A stretch of 64,000 nucleotides of DNA, taken from assembly GCA_963693365.1 (NCBI GenBank), contig CAVNZM010000009.1:6944001-7008000 (forward strand). The letters are read 5' to 3'. This DNA is from Amoebidium appalachense (taxonomy: Eukaryota; Ichthyosporea). Below the pieces are notes generated by a model. It made no database searches, was not told the DNA's origin, and saw only the letters and a list, made by a program, of their open reading frames with translations. This document shows positions 43,132 through 57,181 of the stretch, piece after piece. Numbering within the stretch: position 1 is the first letter of the stretch; the number at the start of each line of letters is the position of its first letter. Made by a program: the position numbers and the translations under genes.

Positions 43132-44362
43132 TGTGTGTGTGTGCGCGTGCGCTATAATTTTGTAGTGATGTGTTTCTCAAGCCAATCAATACATCTAATA
43201 AACAGGTCGTAGTTACGCGTGTTTAGTATAAAATCAAGGATGTTGTAATTTACAGGTAGGCTATCTTTCTGGGTGTCTGTTGTGAATGTGACGTGTGTGT
43301 GTTGCGGTATTATGTGGTCTATCAAACTACATTTGGCGATACATGACCGGTTAAACTGGTGTGTGTGTGTGTTGTTTGGGCATGCAAATGATGCCACCTT
43401 ATACTTATTAGATCTCCACTGTATAGCACGTGTACAGTAAAAGCGTGGTAATTGATCAATAATACCATCAGCTAGAGAAAGACCAGTTCTACAGGAAGGT
43501 AATATGTATTTAGGTGTTATACACTTGCGAGTGCCATATTTGGCAATATGGTTGAGGCGGTCAGTATATATAAAACGAGACATAAGGCTTAGTTTTTCAA
43601 GGTGTATGCTTTCATCGGGTCTAGTGTCGTGTGGTATCTTTTTCCATTTGTTATATTGCGTGATTATCTTGTGATTGTGTACATGTTTAATAAGTAAGTG
43701 GCAGTCCAAAGTCACACACACACTATTGCGGGGTTTATTTGTATTTGTGCCCAGGGGAGAAGGGGAGAGAGAGGGGAGGAAAGAGGGGAGAGGTGAGGAG
43801 GGGACAGGTCGGATAGAGAAGAGAGGGTGGGAGGGCAAATACTTCTTTAAGCGGCTTATGTGCTTATTGAATTTCAGCGCGAGATAGGATACTCTAGCAG
43901 CTATTGGGACCAGACCATATATCGAGAGCGTTACAGGCCCAGGTTTACAACAGTTGTTAGATAGAAAGGAGGCAACTTCTGCTTCAAGGAAATTTGCCAA
44001 GGGTTTAAGCGCTCTAGTTCTCTCTTTCTTGATCCAAGCGGCGAGAAGGGGTAAACCATATTCACATGCCGGGAAGACAAAAGTGCGAATAAATGTAAGT
44101 CTAATAGAAGGATGGAGGGGTGTGTCTTTAAAAATATTAGCCGAGAAGAAAGCTAACCGCTTACGAGCCAACTCTACCCTCTTTTCGACCATATGGGGAA
44201 ACATAACACCAACAGAATCAACCGGAACACCAAGATATTTGTATTCTGGAACTATAGGTACAGGTTTAGATGATAATGTAAATGTGTGTAAATTGTTAGC
44301 TATATCAGGTACAAGAACACCACATTTGTCTATGTTAAGGATCATAAGGTTTGCCTTGCACC
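42814..44362 (-). repeat. Left arm of a 1.55-kb inverted repeat
   Basis: Reverse complement of 46724-48283. The match runs from GGGGTTTACGCTG (42814) to TTGCCTTGCACC (44362). The encoded protein segments are identical; the arms differ mainly in the length of the poly-T/poly-A run (32 versus 45). About 195 bp beyond the poly-A side is also shared, so DNA flanking the retroelement was copied together with it. Confidence 0.93.
43152..44362 (-). pseudogene. Non-LTR reverse transcriptase fragment, C-terminal part (left arm)
   Basis: About 400 codons without a stop, reading NIDKCGVLVP, YKYLGVPVDS, RLTFIRTFVFPACEYGLPLL and a Cys-containing tail (SCIAKCSLIDHI). This is the region after the catalytic YADD box, the thumb and C-terminal parts of a LINE-type reverse transcriptase. 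The palm motifs and any endonuclease domain are missing, so it cannot be active. A (CA)n tract and poly-A follow its stop, as expected for a LINE 3' end. Confidence 0.8.
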
Positions 44363-44454
44363 TATGGACAAGCAGAAGCTAGCATTGGTAGCTCCGAGAG
44401 AAAGTTAAGACACCGTATCACAATATCATACTGTGCAGCATTAATAAGGTGATC

Positions 44455-45774
44455 TTACACGGTCATTTTATAACGGATATACTGGGGGACAGAAGTAGAA
44501 AAGAGAATAAAGCCGCCCATAACCTCCGGTTCTAACACATTAGCTAACAGGTCACACTTATTGATAGATATGCATCCGCGAGTAAACCGCCCCCCACACA
44601 TATTACACATACGAGCAGGAGACACCAAAAACCGTTTACAACGCCAAGACATAATCATCTTTGCATATTTATACGACACAACATCATGAATAAACGAATC
44701 TATATAGGAGCGAGATTGTCTAACCGTATCCGCCATATAGGCTACTAGTAGTTGCCGTATCCGCCATATAGGCTACTAGTAGTTGCCGGGTGTTTTTGCT
44801 GACCTAACACTGGGAGGGACTCGACACGTAAAGTAAAAAGGTATCTATCAGCCATAGACTTAAAACTATTTATAGTCACACTATGGTCCAGCCGTACATC
44901 CGGTGCAGTCGCCAGCCACTCCGCATATCGCTCGACAATGGGCAGAGACGATGTGGACTGGGAAGAGGTAGAGGGACGAGTCCGGCGGGGATGCGTGTAG
45001 CCGGAAGAGTGGATTGGTCGGGGCAATGGCGGATAGGCGGATGATGTGCTCGTGAAATTTAAGGGCCAATTCGTGTATGCGTTGTGATGGTGGTGTGAGT
45101 GCGTATAAAGAATCGAAAAGGCGTCTAGAAATGGGTGTGGAAAGGCCAGTAAGAAACGTACAAGTTGTGTAGTGGAAGTCATCTAGTGATTGGAGAACAT
45201 TTGCAACGGTATCAGGGGGTGCCATAGCTAATAAAGGCAACCCGTACTCAGACAAAGGGCGAATAAAGGTGCGAAATATACTAAGACGGTTGTGTAAGTG
45301 TACAGTAGTAGAAAGATTAGCAAGATACACATCCCTAAATAAACGAAGACACCTGCCTGCACTCTCCACCCGACGGTGGACCATCCGTTTAAAACATATG
45401 CCCCACTCATCCACCGGAACCCCCAAATACTTATATTCGATCGGGCGAGGGAGGGGACTGCCGAATATACAAACGTCGTCCCATGCCGGTATCGATTTTG
45501 ATAAAAGGGCACACTTTTTGACGTTAACCTTCATATCGTTGCGCTGGCACCAATGTTCAACCACACGACAATAATGTCGTAGTTCGATAGGATCGGATGA
45601 CATAAGCACAATATCGTCGGCAAAAAAGAGGGCGGGGGGAGCCTGGGATGGCAACCCCCCATCAATTTGTGCCGCAGAAAGAGCGTCGGCTAAATCATCA
45701 ATATGCAGGTTGAAAAGAAGTGGGCTTAGCAGGGACCCTTGAAGTACCCCGCGCGTGCGGGGATAGCCGCCCAT
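44455..45774 (-). pseudogene. Second RT relic of the same family (RT-B)
   Basis: The minus strand encodes TRGVLQGSLLSPLLF (RT motif 4), FADDIVLMSS (catalytic box), NVKKCALLSK and EYKYLGVPVDEWG, colinear with the arm copies but clearly diverged. The C-terminal part carries CNMC...GCISINKC, a cleaner Cys cluster than in the arms. The frame is broken: it changes near 44890-45000, and a 31-bp tandem duplication at 44724-44785 shifts it again. The 5' end is cut at motif 4, where palindromic DNA begins. It fills the spacer of the inverted repeat. Confidence 0.75.
44724..44785. repeat. 31-bp perfect tandem duplication
   Basis: CCGTATCCGCCATATAGGCT plus ACTAGTAGTTG occurs twice back to back. Because 31 is not a multiple of three, it shifts the frame of the RT-B relic. 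Confidence 0.95.
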
Positions 45775-45814
45775 TAATCAGGAGTCATGGGGCGAGTGGC
45801 CGAGCGAGACCGAA

Positions 45815-45892
45815 GTTATTTCGGCGAGCCGTCGGTTATTTTGGCGAGCCGATAGGCGAGCCAAAATAATCGACAAGGCGAGCCGAAATAAC
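45815..45892. repeat. Nested palindrome with GGCGAGCC motifs
   Basis: The outer stem GTTATTTCGGC (45815-45825) pairs perfectly with 45882-45892. The inner stem GTCGGTTATTTTGGC (45831-45845) pairs with 45860-45874 at 14 of 15 positions. GGCGAGCC occurs repeatedly across the structure. The folded DNA or RNA would be a two-step hairpin. Confidence 0.9.
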
Positions 45893-46042
45893 GAGGTCCA
45901 GCGAGGACACGAGCCGACATGATCCGGTTACGATATGACCCATAAAGATTTAGCATTCACTTTATTGATACATTATGCAAACTTTAACTCGGTTATTTGA
46001 TTCATATATCATTACATTCACATTTCAGGCTCATTTTCCTTT

Positions 46043-46148
46043 GATTGGCTAGCAGCGCACTCACCCATTAACCCGGTTATTCGATTCCTCTAACCCAATA
46101 GAAATGTCCATAGCCTGGTTATTTCGGTGAGTGCGCTCTAGGCCAATC
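46043..46148. repeat. Inverted repeat with CCAAT boxes
   Basis: GATTGGCTAGCAGCGCACTC (46043 onward) is mirrored by GAGTGCGCTCTAGGCCAATC ending at 46148. Both arms carry a CCAAT box and an AGCGCACTCACC core; 18 of 23 positions are in the perfectly paired outer and inner blocks. GGTTATTYGATTC-like motifs lie between and beside the arms. Confidence 0.8.
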
Positions 46149-46598
46149 ACGGCAAGACTAACTGAAGTTAAAGGTCGTGTCGTCATCCAATCAGATCACA
46201 CCCCGACGCTCGGAATATCGTAACCACCGATCTGTTTATATATATCGCGAGGGTGATCTAAGCAGGTGATTTTGAAGCAATACAAAAACGTTTAATACCA
46301 ATCTCAATGCTGATTGGATACATCTAGATGTCTTGTCGGGACAACTATTGGTTAGATACGCACCCTGAGGAATTCGGCGCCATTGGGTGTCAAAAGAGTC
46401 ACGGACGAAAGTTGATGCGGCTGAGTAGATTGAGCTGTGCGTACTGCACTGTACACGTACAAAATAAATTTGCTGCACATATATGTCTCATAAAGTAGAA
46501 TAAAAGCCATATTCACCTGTAAATTTGATTATAGAGTTAGCGGGACTGGTCAAAATCACATTTACCGGTCGATGACGTGACTCCACGACACATGTACA

Positions 46599-46698
46599 TT
46601 GCAGGCGTCTAGGGGTACGGGCAAGGAGGGACAGATCATCTGCACTTCTCTATGCTGATGATCTGTCCCTCCTTGCCCGTACCCCTAGACGCCTGCAA
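46599..46698. repeat. Perfect 42-bp hairpin at the RT YADD box
   Basis: 46599-46640 is the exact reverse complement of 46657-46698, with a 16-base loop (TGCACTTCTCTATGCT). The right stem and loop encode the RT catalytic sequence LLYADDLSLLARTPRRLQ. The left stem is an inverted copy of that coding sequence, as expected of a snap-back during reverse transcription. Confidence 0.95.
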
Positions 46699-47934
46699 AG
46701 ATTGTTCGATGTAGTGTCAGAGTGGTGCAAGGCAAACCTTATGATCCTTAACATAGACAAATGTGGTGTTCTTGTACCTGATATAGCTAACAATTTACAC
46801 ACATTTACATTATCATCTAAACCTGTACCTATAGTTCCAGAATACAAATATCTTGGTGTTCCGGTTGATTCTGTTGGTGTTATGTTTCCCCATATGGTCG
46901 AAAAGAGGGTAGAGTTGGCTCGTAAGCGGTTAGCTTTCTTCTCGGCTAATATTTTTAAAGACACACCCCTCCATCCTTCTATTAGACTTACATTTATTCG
47001 CACTTTTGTCTTCCCGGCATGTGAATATGGTTTACCCCTTCTCGCCGCTTGGATCAAGAAAGAGAGAACTAGAGCGCTTAAACCCTTGGCAAATTTCCTT
47101 GAAGCAGAAGTTGCCTCCTTTCTATCTAACAACTGTTGTAAACCTGGGCCTGTAACGCTCTCGATATATGGTCTGGTCCCAATAGCTGCTAGAGTATCCT
47201 ATCTCGCGCTGAAATTCAATAAGCACATAAGCCGCTTAAAGAAGTATTTGCCCTCCCACCCTCTCTTCTCTATCCGACCTGTCCCCTCCTCACCTCTCCC
47301 CTCTTTCCTCCCCTCTCTCTCCCCTTCTCCCCTGGGCACAAATACAAATAAACCCCGCAATAGTGTGTGTGTGACTTTGGACTGCCACTTACTTATTAAA
47401 CATGTACACAATCACAAGATAATCACGCAATATAACAAATGGAAAAAGATACCACACGACACTAGACCCGATGAAAGCATACACCTTGAAAAACTAAGCC
47501 TTATGTCTCGTTTTATATATACTGACCGCCTCAACCATATTGCCAAATATGGCACTCGCAAGTGTATAACACCTAAATACATATTACCTTCCTGTAGAAC
47601 TGGTCTTTCTCTAGCTGATGGTATTATTGATCAATTACCACGCTTTTACTGTACACGTGCTATACAGTGGAGATCTAATAAGTATAAGGTGGCATCATTT
47701 GCATGCCCAAACAACACACACACACACCAGTTTAACCGGTCATGTATCGCCAAATGTAGTTTGATAGACCACATAATACCGCAACACACACACGTCACAT
47801 TCACAACAGACACCCAGAAAGATAGCCTACCTGTAAATTACAACATCCTTGATTTTATACTAAACACGCGTAACTACGACCTGTTTATTAGATGTATTGA
47901 TTGGCTTGAGAAACACATCACTACAAAATTATAG
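46642..47934 (+). pseudogene. Non-LTR reverse transcriptase fragment (right arm)
   Basis: Same protein as the left arm but reading rightward and extended upstream through the YADD box (Y-A-D-D at 46651-46662), then SEWCKANLMILNIDKC and YKYLGVPVDS. The frame is open to the stop at 47932-47934. It is 5'-truncated at the catalytic box, where the hairpin begins. A CA array and a 45-base A run (48042-48086) follow, matching a LINE 3' end. Confidence 0.8.
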
Positions 47935-47954
47935 CGCACGCGCACACACACACA

Positions 47955-48005
<51 letters not shown>

Positions 48006-48037
48006 CCAGCTGATACCGAGTGTCCCGAGGGGAGCCC

Positions 48038-48087
<50 letters not shown>

Positions 48088-48283
48088 GGGGAACCCCAAC
48101 TAATTGATTTCTCCTTGTAGTCTTTATGGTGTCTCGTAGAGAAAGTAAACCCTGATATATAGTCACCACCCGACATCTATGTACGTGATCATGATATACC
48201 GCTGAGGGGATATTCCGAGCAAAACCCCCCCCCCCCATACCTGAGACTGGTTCTCTTTGCCTCGAGTAAACAGCGTAAACCCC
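46724..48283 (+). repeat. Right arm of the 1.55-kb inverted repeat
   Basis: Partner of 42814-44362. It ends at CAGCGTAAACCCC (48283), followed by ACATGTACATGTACATGT, itself palindromic. The spacer between arms is 2361 bp. Confidence 0.93.
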
Positions 48284-48702
48284 ACATGTACATGTACATG
48301 TGATTGCTTATCTCGAGGCGTGCCTAGTGTGAGCCTGCGTGCACGATGTCGAACTCTGGTGTCTCAGGCTCTCAGCCTCCCGCCTTTGAGATCAACTCGG
48401 TCCCTCCCCCCCCTCCCCCCCCCCCCCCCCCCCCCCCCCATTCCCCACCCACCAAACCCTTCCCACGCCCCACTCCCCCCCCTGCCCCCCCCCCCCCCCC
48501 CCGGCCCTGTACGCGCACACACACACGCACAGCTCACACGCACACGCACACGCACGCGGCCCAAACGCGCACACAGACACACATAGGTGACACCATAGGG
48601 CAGTCAGATGAACTTGAGCGCACACACGCACACGCGCACACGCACACCGTACACACACACACACACGTGTACACACACACACACACACACACACGTACAT
48701 GT

Positions 48703-48740
<38 letters not shown>

Positions 48741-49328
48741 ACACACACACGCATGTACACATGTGTATATACACACACTTATTCCCGTAAGAAAACTTCA
48801 AAAAAAATTAGGAATATGCTCGTGGCCCACAAAAGTTCAAAGCGGCAGGCTGGCTCTAATTAGTAGGGGAAAGTCCCAAAACCGGGGAAATCCGGAAGAT
48901 GACGCTATCATCTTGGCGGTGACAATTATCCATTATATATGAGTCGAATATAAGCAATTAAAGTTAGTTAAACCAATCAAAACTTTAAACTGCTGCTTTA
49001 TAAAGCTAAGAGCGAATGAAATTGTTTCTGATATCATCCTTTGCACTCCGGAATTTACTTACCATATATGGCAAACTTCCAAGAACAACGAACTATATAA
49101 CCAGAGCCTTCGCCGTCTAAAAACCCAGAACATTTCTTGTCACAAGTGTCACCACCAAAAGTTGTTTTTGCTTATAGAGCATTTTCTTTTTCGGCGTTTC
49201 TTCTCTTACCTATAAAGCTCTCGGTCAACTAACTCTAGGAGAAGCGTTTAAAGCTTTTTAAAGGCTCTCTTCCGATCCCATTGATATTTGATAGATCCTC
49301 AACACCAAATCACCTGCTAAAAACCACA
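48284..49328. other. Intergenic: poly-C, (CA)n, unique AT-rich DNA
   Basis: C runs at 48402-48440 and 48474-48502, CA arrays at 48510-48775, then 500 bp of AT-rich unique DNA. A short open stretch starting ATGTCGAACTCTGGTG at 48346 (MSNSGVSGSQPPAFEINS) looks like coding sequence but lacks a consensus donor. The promoter of the next gene should lie in the last few hundred bases. Confidence 0.45.
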
Positions 49329-52396
<3,068 letters not shown>

Positions 52397-52442
52397 GCTG
52401 AGTGTGTCTGTGTAGAGAAGGGTGTGGGTGTATTTTTAGGGT

Positions 52443-52478
<36 letters not shown>

Positions 52479-52921
52479 CTCCCCTCGATTGGTACCCCTA
52501 CCTCGTTTTTTTTTAATTTTATTGTTTTTATTTTTAATTTTATTTTATTTTATTTTTTTTTGGGGGGGGGGGGGGGGTTGCTATATTAAAAATTAAGATA
52601 AACTAAAAAAAATTAACCATTATTTTGGCTTTTTTTTTCCCCACTTTTCTTTGGTTGTTTCCATGGTGCCTGCCACTCACTTCTCAACATCATCCCCCCC
52701 CCCCCCCCCCCCCCCCCCCCTCCCTCCCCTCTTCCCCTCCCTCCCCGGCGGGGCCAAAAAAAAAAACAAGAAAACAAAAAAAAAAACCACCACCACCACC
52801 ACTCTAAGGTATTGTCATACTCCTGCTTTCCGGCCAGATTTTTTTTTTTTAACATCATGGTTAGGTTAGGTCTCAGTGAGGCTACTATATATATCAACAC
52901 CGAATGGTTTAGCCATTAGTG
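52397..52921. other. 3' flank of the unknown gene: poly-T, poly-G, poly-C
   Basis: Contains T runs at 52446-52478 and 52508-52560, a G run, a C run at 52694-52720 and an A-rich stretch. It probably includes the 3' UTR. No further gene was seen. Confidence 0.5.
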
Positions 52922-52987
52922 ATTTATTTAGTGAAATGTTTAGCTTAGAGCGTGTACATGATACGCTAAACATTTCACTAAATAAAT
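52922..52987. terminator. Perfect 23-bp hairpin carrying AATAAA
   Basis: ATTTATTTAGTGAAATGTTT-AGC (52922-52944) and its exact complement (52965-52987) flank a 20-base loop. Each strand of the stem carries AATAAA (52981-52986 on plus; complement of 52923-52928 on minus), so it could supply a polyadenylation signal in both directions. It may instead be a small inverted-repeat element. Confidence 0.5.
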
Positions 52988-53563
52988 TTGAATTCCCGGT
53001 GTAAATTAATTATTTTTCTCAAATAAAAAAGTGCTTTGGCTGTCTACTATTAAAACATGAAAATGAAAATGAAAATGAAAAAAAAGAAAAAAAGCTGGCT
53101 ATATCACCACTGTATAGTATAAATTGTAGTGAAATCCGCTTGTCAAGAGACCACATCTGGTTGGGCCACCGGGTAAACCTATGCAACATCGGGAATATAA
53201 GAAGATTAAATATAATATTTCGCTGGTGACCCAATCACGGCTAAATGTGTCTGTGTCTAGGAGGAGTGTGCACGTGCTCCGGCCGAACGCCGCACGTACA
53301 CATGCCTATGTGTATGTGTATGTGTGTGTGCGGCTTTTGTGTAAAGTGTTATAATTCAAAATTCTTATGACCCACATGTATCACGGTGGTATGCGGGCCA
53401 TAACACACAACTGTAGTTGCACACGTAAATATATCATTCAAACCGGGAATTTCACTTGTGAAAACTTCTAAGTGACTGAAGCTATAAGTTGTCCCCTCGT
53501 TAAATGCATTTCAACTTGATCCATGATCCCCCCCTTCTCTCCATTCCCTCCTTTCCTTCCCCT

Positions 53564-53600
<37 letters not shown>

Positions 53601-53784
53601 ACCACCCCCCTTCCCATCCCCCCTCCTCCCCCCCACCTCTAGATCTCTCCCTCCTTTTTGATCCTTTTTTTTTTTTTTTTTTTTTTTTTGGTGCCTCATA
53701 TCACACCGCGTTCACGTGAGCACCAGTCCTCTTCCTAGCTCGCAAAAAGTTGCATGCAAGTGGACACATACACCATAATAACAC

Positions 53785-53837
<53 letters not shown>

Positions 53838-54335
53838 AAAGCTACACGTCCGTTGGGTCTTTGATTTGCATTTACTAACCGATTGACGGGCCCACCCTAG
53901 ATCCCCCCCCCCCCCCTCCCCCTCCGCACCCCTCCCCCCCCCCTCCACCCCCTCCACCCCCCCCCCCCCCCCCGCCCCCCGCCCCCCCCTCCCCTCCCCC
54001 CTCCCCCAAGGCTCCCCCCCCCCCCCCCCCCGCCCTCCCCTCCCCTCCCCCCACCCCTCCTCCCCTCCACCCCCCCCCTTCCCCCCCTGCCCCCCCTCCC
54101 CTCCCCGCCTCCCCGAGGCTCCCCCCCCCCCCCCCCCCCCCCCCCCCGAGGCCCCCCGGCCTCCCCTCTCTCTCTCTTGATCTGCCCCTTTGACACCCAC
54201 CCACCCACCCACCCACCGGCCGTACCCGCATTCACCCACCCACCCAAACACCCACGCACACACTCATCCACACCCCTTATCCCCCTTACCCACCCACCCA
54301 CTAAACATCACCACCCTGCGGCCGTCCTCCCCCCT

Positions 54336-54375
<40 letters not shown>

Positions 54376-55220
54376 TTCCCCCCTCCCCCTCTTCCCCCGG
54401 GGACCGTAGCTGACCGAAGACCAGTGCAAAAGCACCACCCACTCTCACCGGTTTGTGGGGGGGGGGGGGGGGGGTATGGGGGCACCTGCTGAAAGGGGGG
54501 CAGGGGGGGGGGGGGGGGGGGGGTCCCCTCCTTCCCGGGGTGGGAGGGACCCACCTGGGCTGGTGGGATGGGGGGTCCCCCCTTCCCCTCCTTCCCCCCT
54601 TCCCCCCTTCCCCCCCCACTGAACCATGAATTAGTGCACCTGCTCACCTTGCAATGTTCTTGTGGATGTCTCAGGCAGGGAATATATGTGTGTCAGATGT
54701 GCCACGGGGTGAGTGTGTCTGCATGTTCATGCCTTGTGCACGTTGCTGGTTTGTGCACCACGTGCGCGCATGTTGTGCATGTGTGTACAGGTAAATGTGA
54801 AAGTGTGTAGATGTGTGTGCGCAGGCGGTGGGGATACCGCAGACGAGATTCAATCCCGCCCAGGCCCACGAAGGGAGGGGAGAGGGGGGGGGGGGGGGGG
54901 GGGTCGAGCATATGACAGTAGGCTGTAGCCTGAGTTTCAGGTAATCAAGGAGATCTAGTAGTAACACCTTCAATGTTTATGTTTTGCGAACTTGTATGGC
55001 ACTGAATGGCTGCAAATTCATAGTATTACTGTTTTATACGATCAGACAGGCTGAGATAGTCATTGCAACATGTGAGGTGGGTGGTCCCTCAGGGGGGGAG
55101 GGAGGGGAGGGGGGACCCACCTGTCCGAAGCAGGTGCCCCCCCCCCCCCCCCCCCTGCCCCCGCTTCCCCCCCAGTTACTACTACCTTCCCCCCCCCCCT
55201 CCCCCTCCCCCCACCCTTTC
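52988..55220. other. Intergenic: AT-rich DNA then long poly-C/(CCCA)n region
   Basis: Unique AT-rich DNA with a (GAAAAT)n stretch at 53056-53085, poly-C 53567-53600, T run 53665-53689, CA array 53789-53835, a 480-base C-rich block 53900-54170, (CCCA)n 54197-54250, C run 54338-54373, and mixed G/C-rich DNA containing GGGACCCACCTG twice (54545 and 55111). No gene is supported. Confidence 0.5.
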
Positions 55221-55224
55221 AAAA

Positions 55225-55419
55225 TCAAGAATCCCACACACGTTCATCAATCCTAACTACCCTCCTTCCATTCAGACGTTTTGCACTCCCAGGTCTTTGC
55301 AACTCGCCTGTAGATGGTGACCGGGAGATTTCCGAGCCCGCAAGGACCCCACTCGCTCGAGCTTTTTGTTTGTTAATATGTGAACGTTCCTGTGCTACGC
55401 CGTCAGCTTTCTGAAACAT
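55225..55419 (-). CDS. Possible first coding exon, unidentified gene
   Basis: An ATG-started frame of 64 codons encodes a Ser/Arg/Gly-rich, probably disordered segment (MFQKADGVAQERSHINKQKA..., later GSEISRSPSTGELQRPGSAK). A GTAGTT near 55258 could be a donor. Upstream (55420-55620) is palindromic, CRE-like DNA suitable for a promoter. No following exon could be assigned and the protein is not recognised. Confidence 0.25.
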   Translation of the reverse strand: MFQKADGVAQERSHINKQKARASGVLAGSEISRSPSTGELQRPGSAKRLNGRRVVRIDERVWDS

Positions 55420-55465
55420 TGGCGTGCACTAATAAGATTGGTTCGCTTTAAGGGTTAAGCCTCCA

Positions 55466-55530
55466 CGTTGCGATGCAACGAATTACTAACGTCATAAATT
55501 TGTGGCCGAGATTATGAAAATTATGACGTT
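55466..55530. promoter_or_regulatory. Palindromic CRE-like sites
   Basis: CGTTGC-GAT-GCAACG (55466-55480) is a perfect short hairpin. AACGTCATAA (55488-55497) is repeated in inverse as TTATGACGTT (55521-55530). Both arms contain TGACG(T), the bZIP/CREB core. It may serve a promoter firing leftward into 55419. Confidence 0.4.
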
Positions 55531-55995
55531 GGTATAGATTTCAGTGACCACGTTGTCGGTGGCGATCGGCCATCCGCACCTGGGGAGCCAATCAAAGCGA
55601 GTGCACTAATAAGCCTCTTTTTTTCCTTTTATAATTTGCCCTTTTCAAAATTTGGGCAGCGTCATGCAAGATGTACTGTGTAACGAGAAATGCCGACTTT
55701 AGGCACAATGCTGCACAAAAGGCACAAATTTGGATGCACACCACAGCCCGTATGTGAAAACCCGGCATGCCTAATATTGAATAGCCTATAGCTATGCGGG
55801 TCATGATGTGTGTGTGTGCATAAAGCGTCTCCATGTGTATTTTGTCACGGTCCGGGGTTAACGTTGTTTGTGTGCATAGTGCATGCATGCCAGCGTACTT
55901 GTGACCTTGAGGCAAATTTTTATGGCCACAAAGTGTGCGATCACTCAGGCATGGGGCACGCGAACAAATGGGCTTCACCTTTAAACGCCCACAAA

Positions 55996-56030
<35 letters not shown>

Positions 56031-57181
56031 CCCGCCCCGCCCTTTTTTCCTCCCTCTCCCTCATTGGGTCCCTCCCTCCCCCCCTCCCCCCTTCCCCCCC
56101 CCCCCCCTCTCCCCCCCCCCCCTCTCCCCCTCCCCCCCCTTCCCCCCTCCCAAAAAAAACCCCACAGAAAAATAGAGATAAAAAAAAAGCCCACCGACCC
56201 CACCTCCCACCCAAGTATGCAGCCGGGGCCGCCGGCCTCAGCCCTCGAGTGCACAACCAATCCCCAGGTCACTTCATTCCATAACTACATTAGAGGCGCC
56301 AAAAAACACTTTAACACACGTGAAAATAAAATAAAAATAAAAATAATTAAAAATAAAAATAAAAATCTTGACAATGCCATGGCATGACCACCCACAGAAT
56401 GATTACGCAAAAGCGATCGTGCGCGCTTATGTTTTATTTTTGTCGCATTCATTACCCTCCCCCCCCCCCCCCCCCCCTCCCACGGCCCTCTGAAAAAAAG
56501 AGGGCCGAGGGCCGTGCCCCTCTCCCCCCTTCCCCGCAATGGTTTCTGATGTTATATATAATATGATAAAAGCCAAAAATAACAAACTAAAGTTTTAGCA
56601 AACAAACACTGTTGAAGAAACAGGAAGAAAGAAAGAAAATGAAAATGAAAACTCGAATGGATTCACGGAAATCATCCATACATGCATCACTGCATGCACA
56701 AGTTTGGTTATGTATGTATTAAAACAATCATCATTAGAAGTTCGGGATACGTCTTGTGTTATATATTAGCTTCTGTCGAAGCACATCTCACTATTGTGGT
56801 ATGTACACTGTTTTCCGTAAATTTGGGACCGGATTTCGTTACTACACTAGTGCCACAGGCACACATGCGCTATGTCCTAATTTTTTGCTTTGGATACTAC
56901 GGTATCTACCAAATTCCGAACACAATAGTATATCTTGCTAGAAAACCTCATGTCTCAATAATGCTATAGCCGGTGTCGTCAGTAGGCATTATGCATAGGA
57001 CCACGGCATACAAAACCTTGAACTATGAATATGGACCGCGTAATTATGAACAATTAATATTGGGCGATCTTTTTCACCGTAGCCCATACTTTTGACACTT
57101 AACGCAAAAATGCCAAACTGTATTACGTATTCATATTTTCTATCTATGCTGCCGCGTTTTCTTTAGTCGTAGTAGCTGAAT
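55531..57181. other. Intergenic: unique DNA around a poly-C block, then AT-rich
   Basis: C-rich block 55997-56150, (AAAAT)n at 56323-56366, C run 56459-56477 followed by CTCTT/AAGAGGG self-complementary GGGCC-rich sequence, then AT-rich DNA to 57181. It includes the 3' side of the C2H2 gene. No gene is supported; a 95-codon frame at 56682 lacks any familiar motif. Confidence 0.45.

Noticed and set aside
56682-56969. 95-codon hydrophobic frame
   Set aside because: AT-rich region; hydrophobic by composition, no family motif, no splice context or neighbouring exon.
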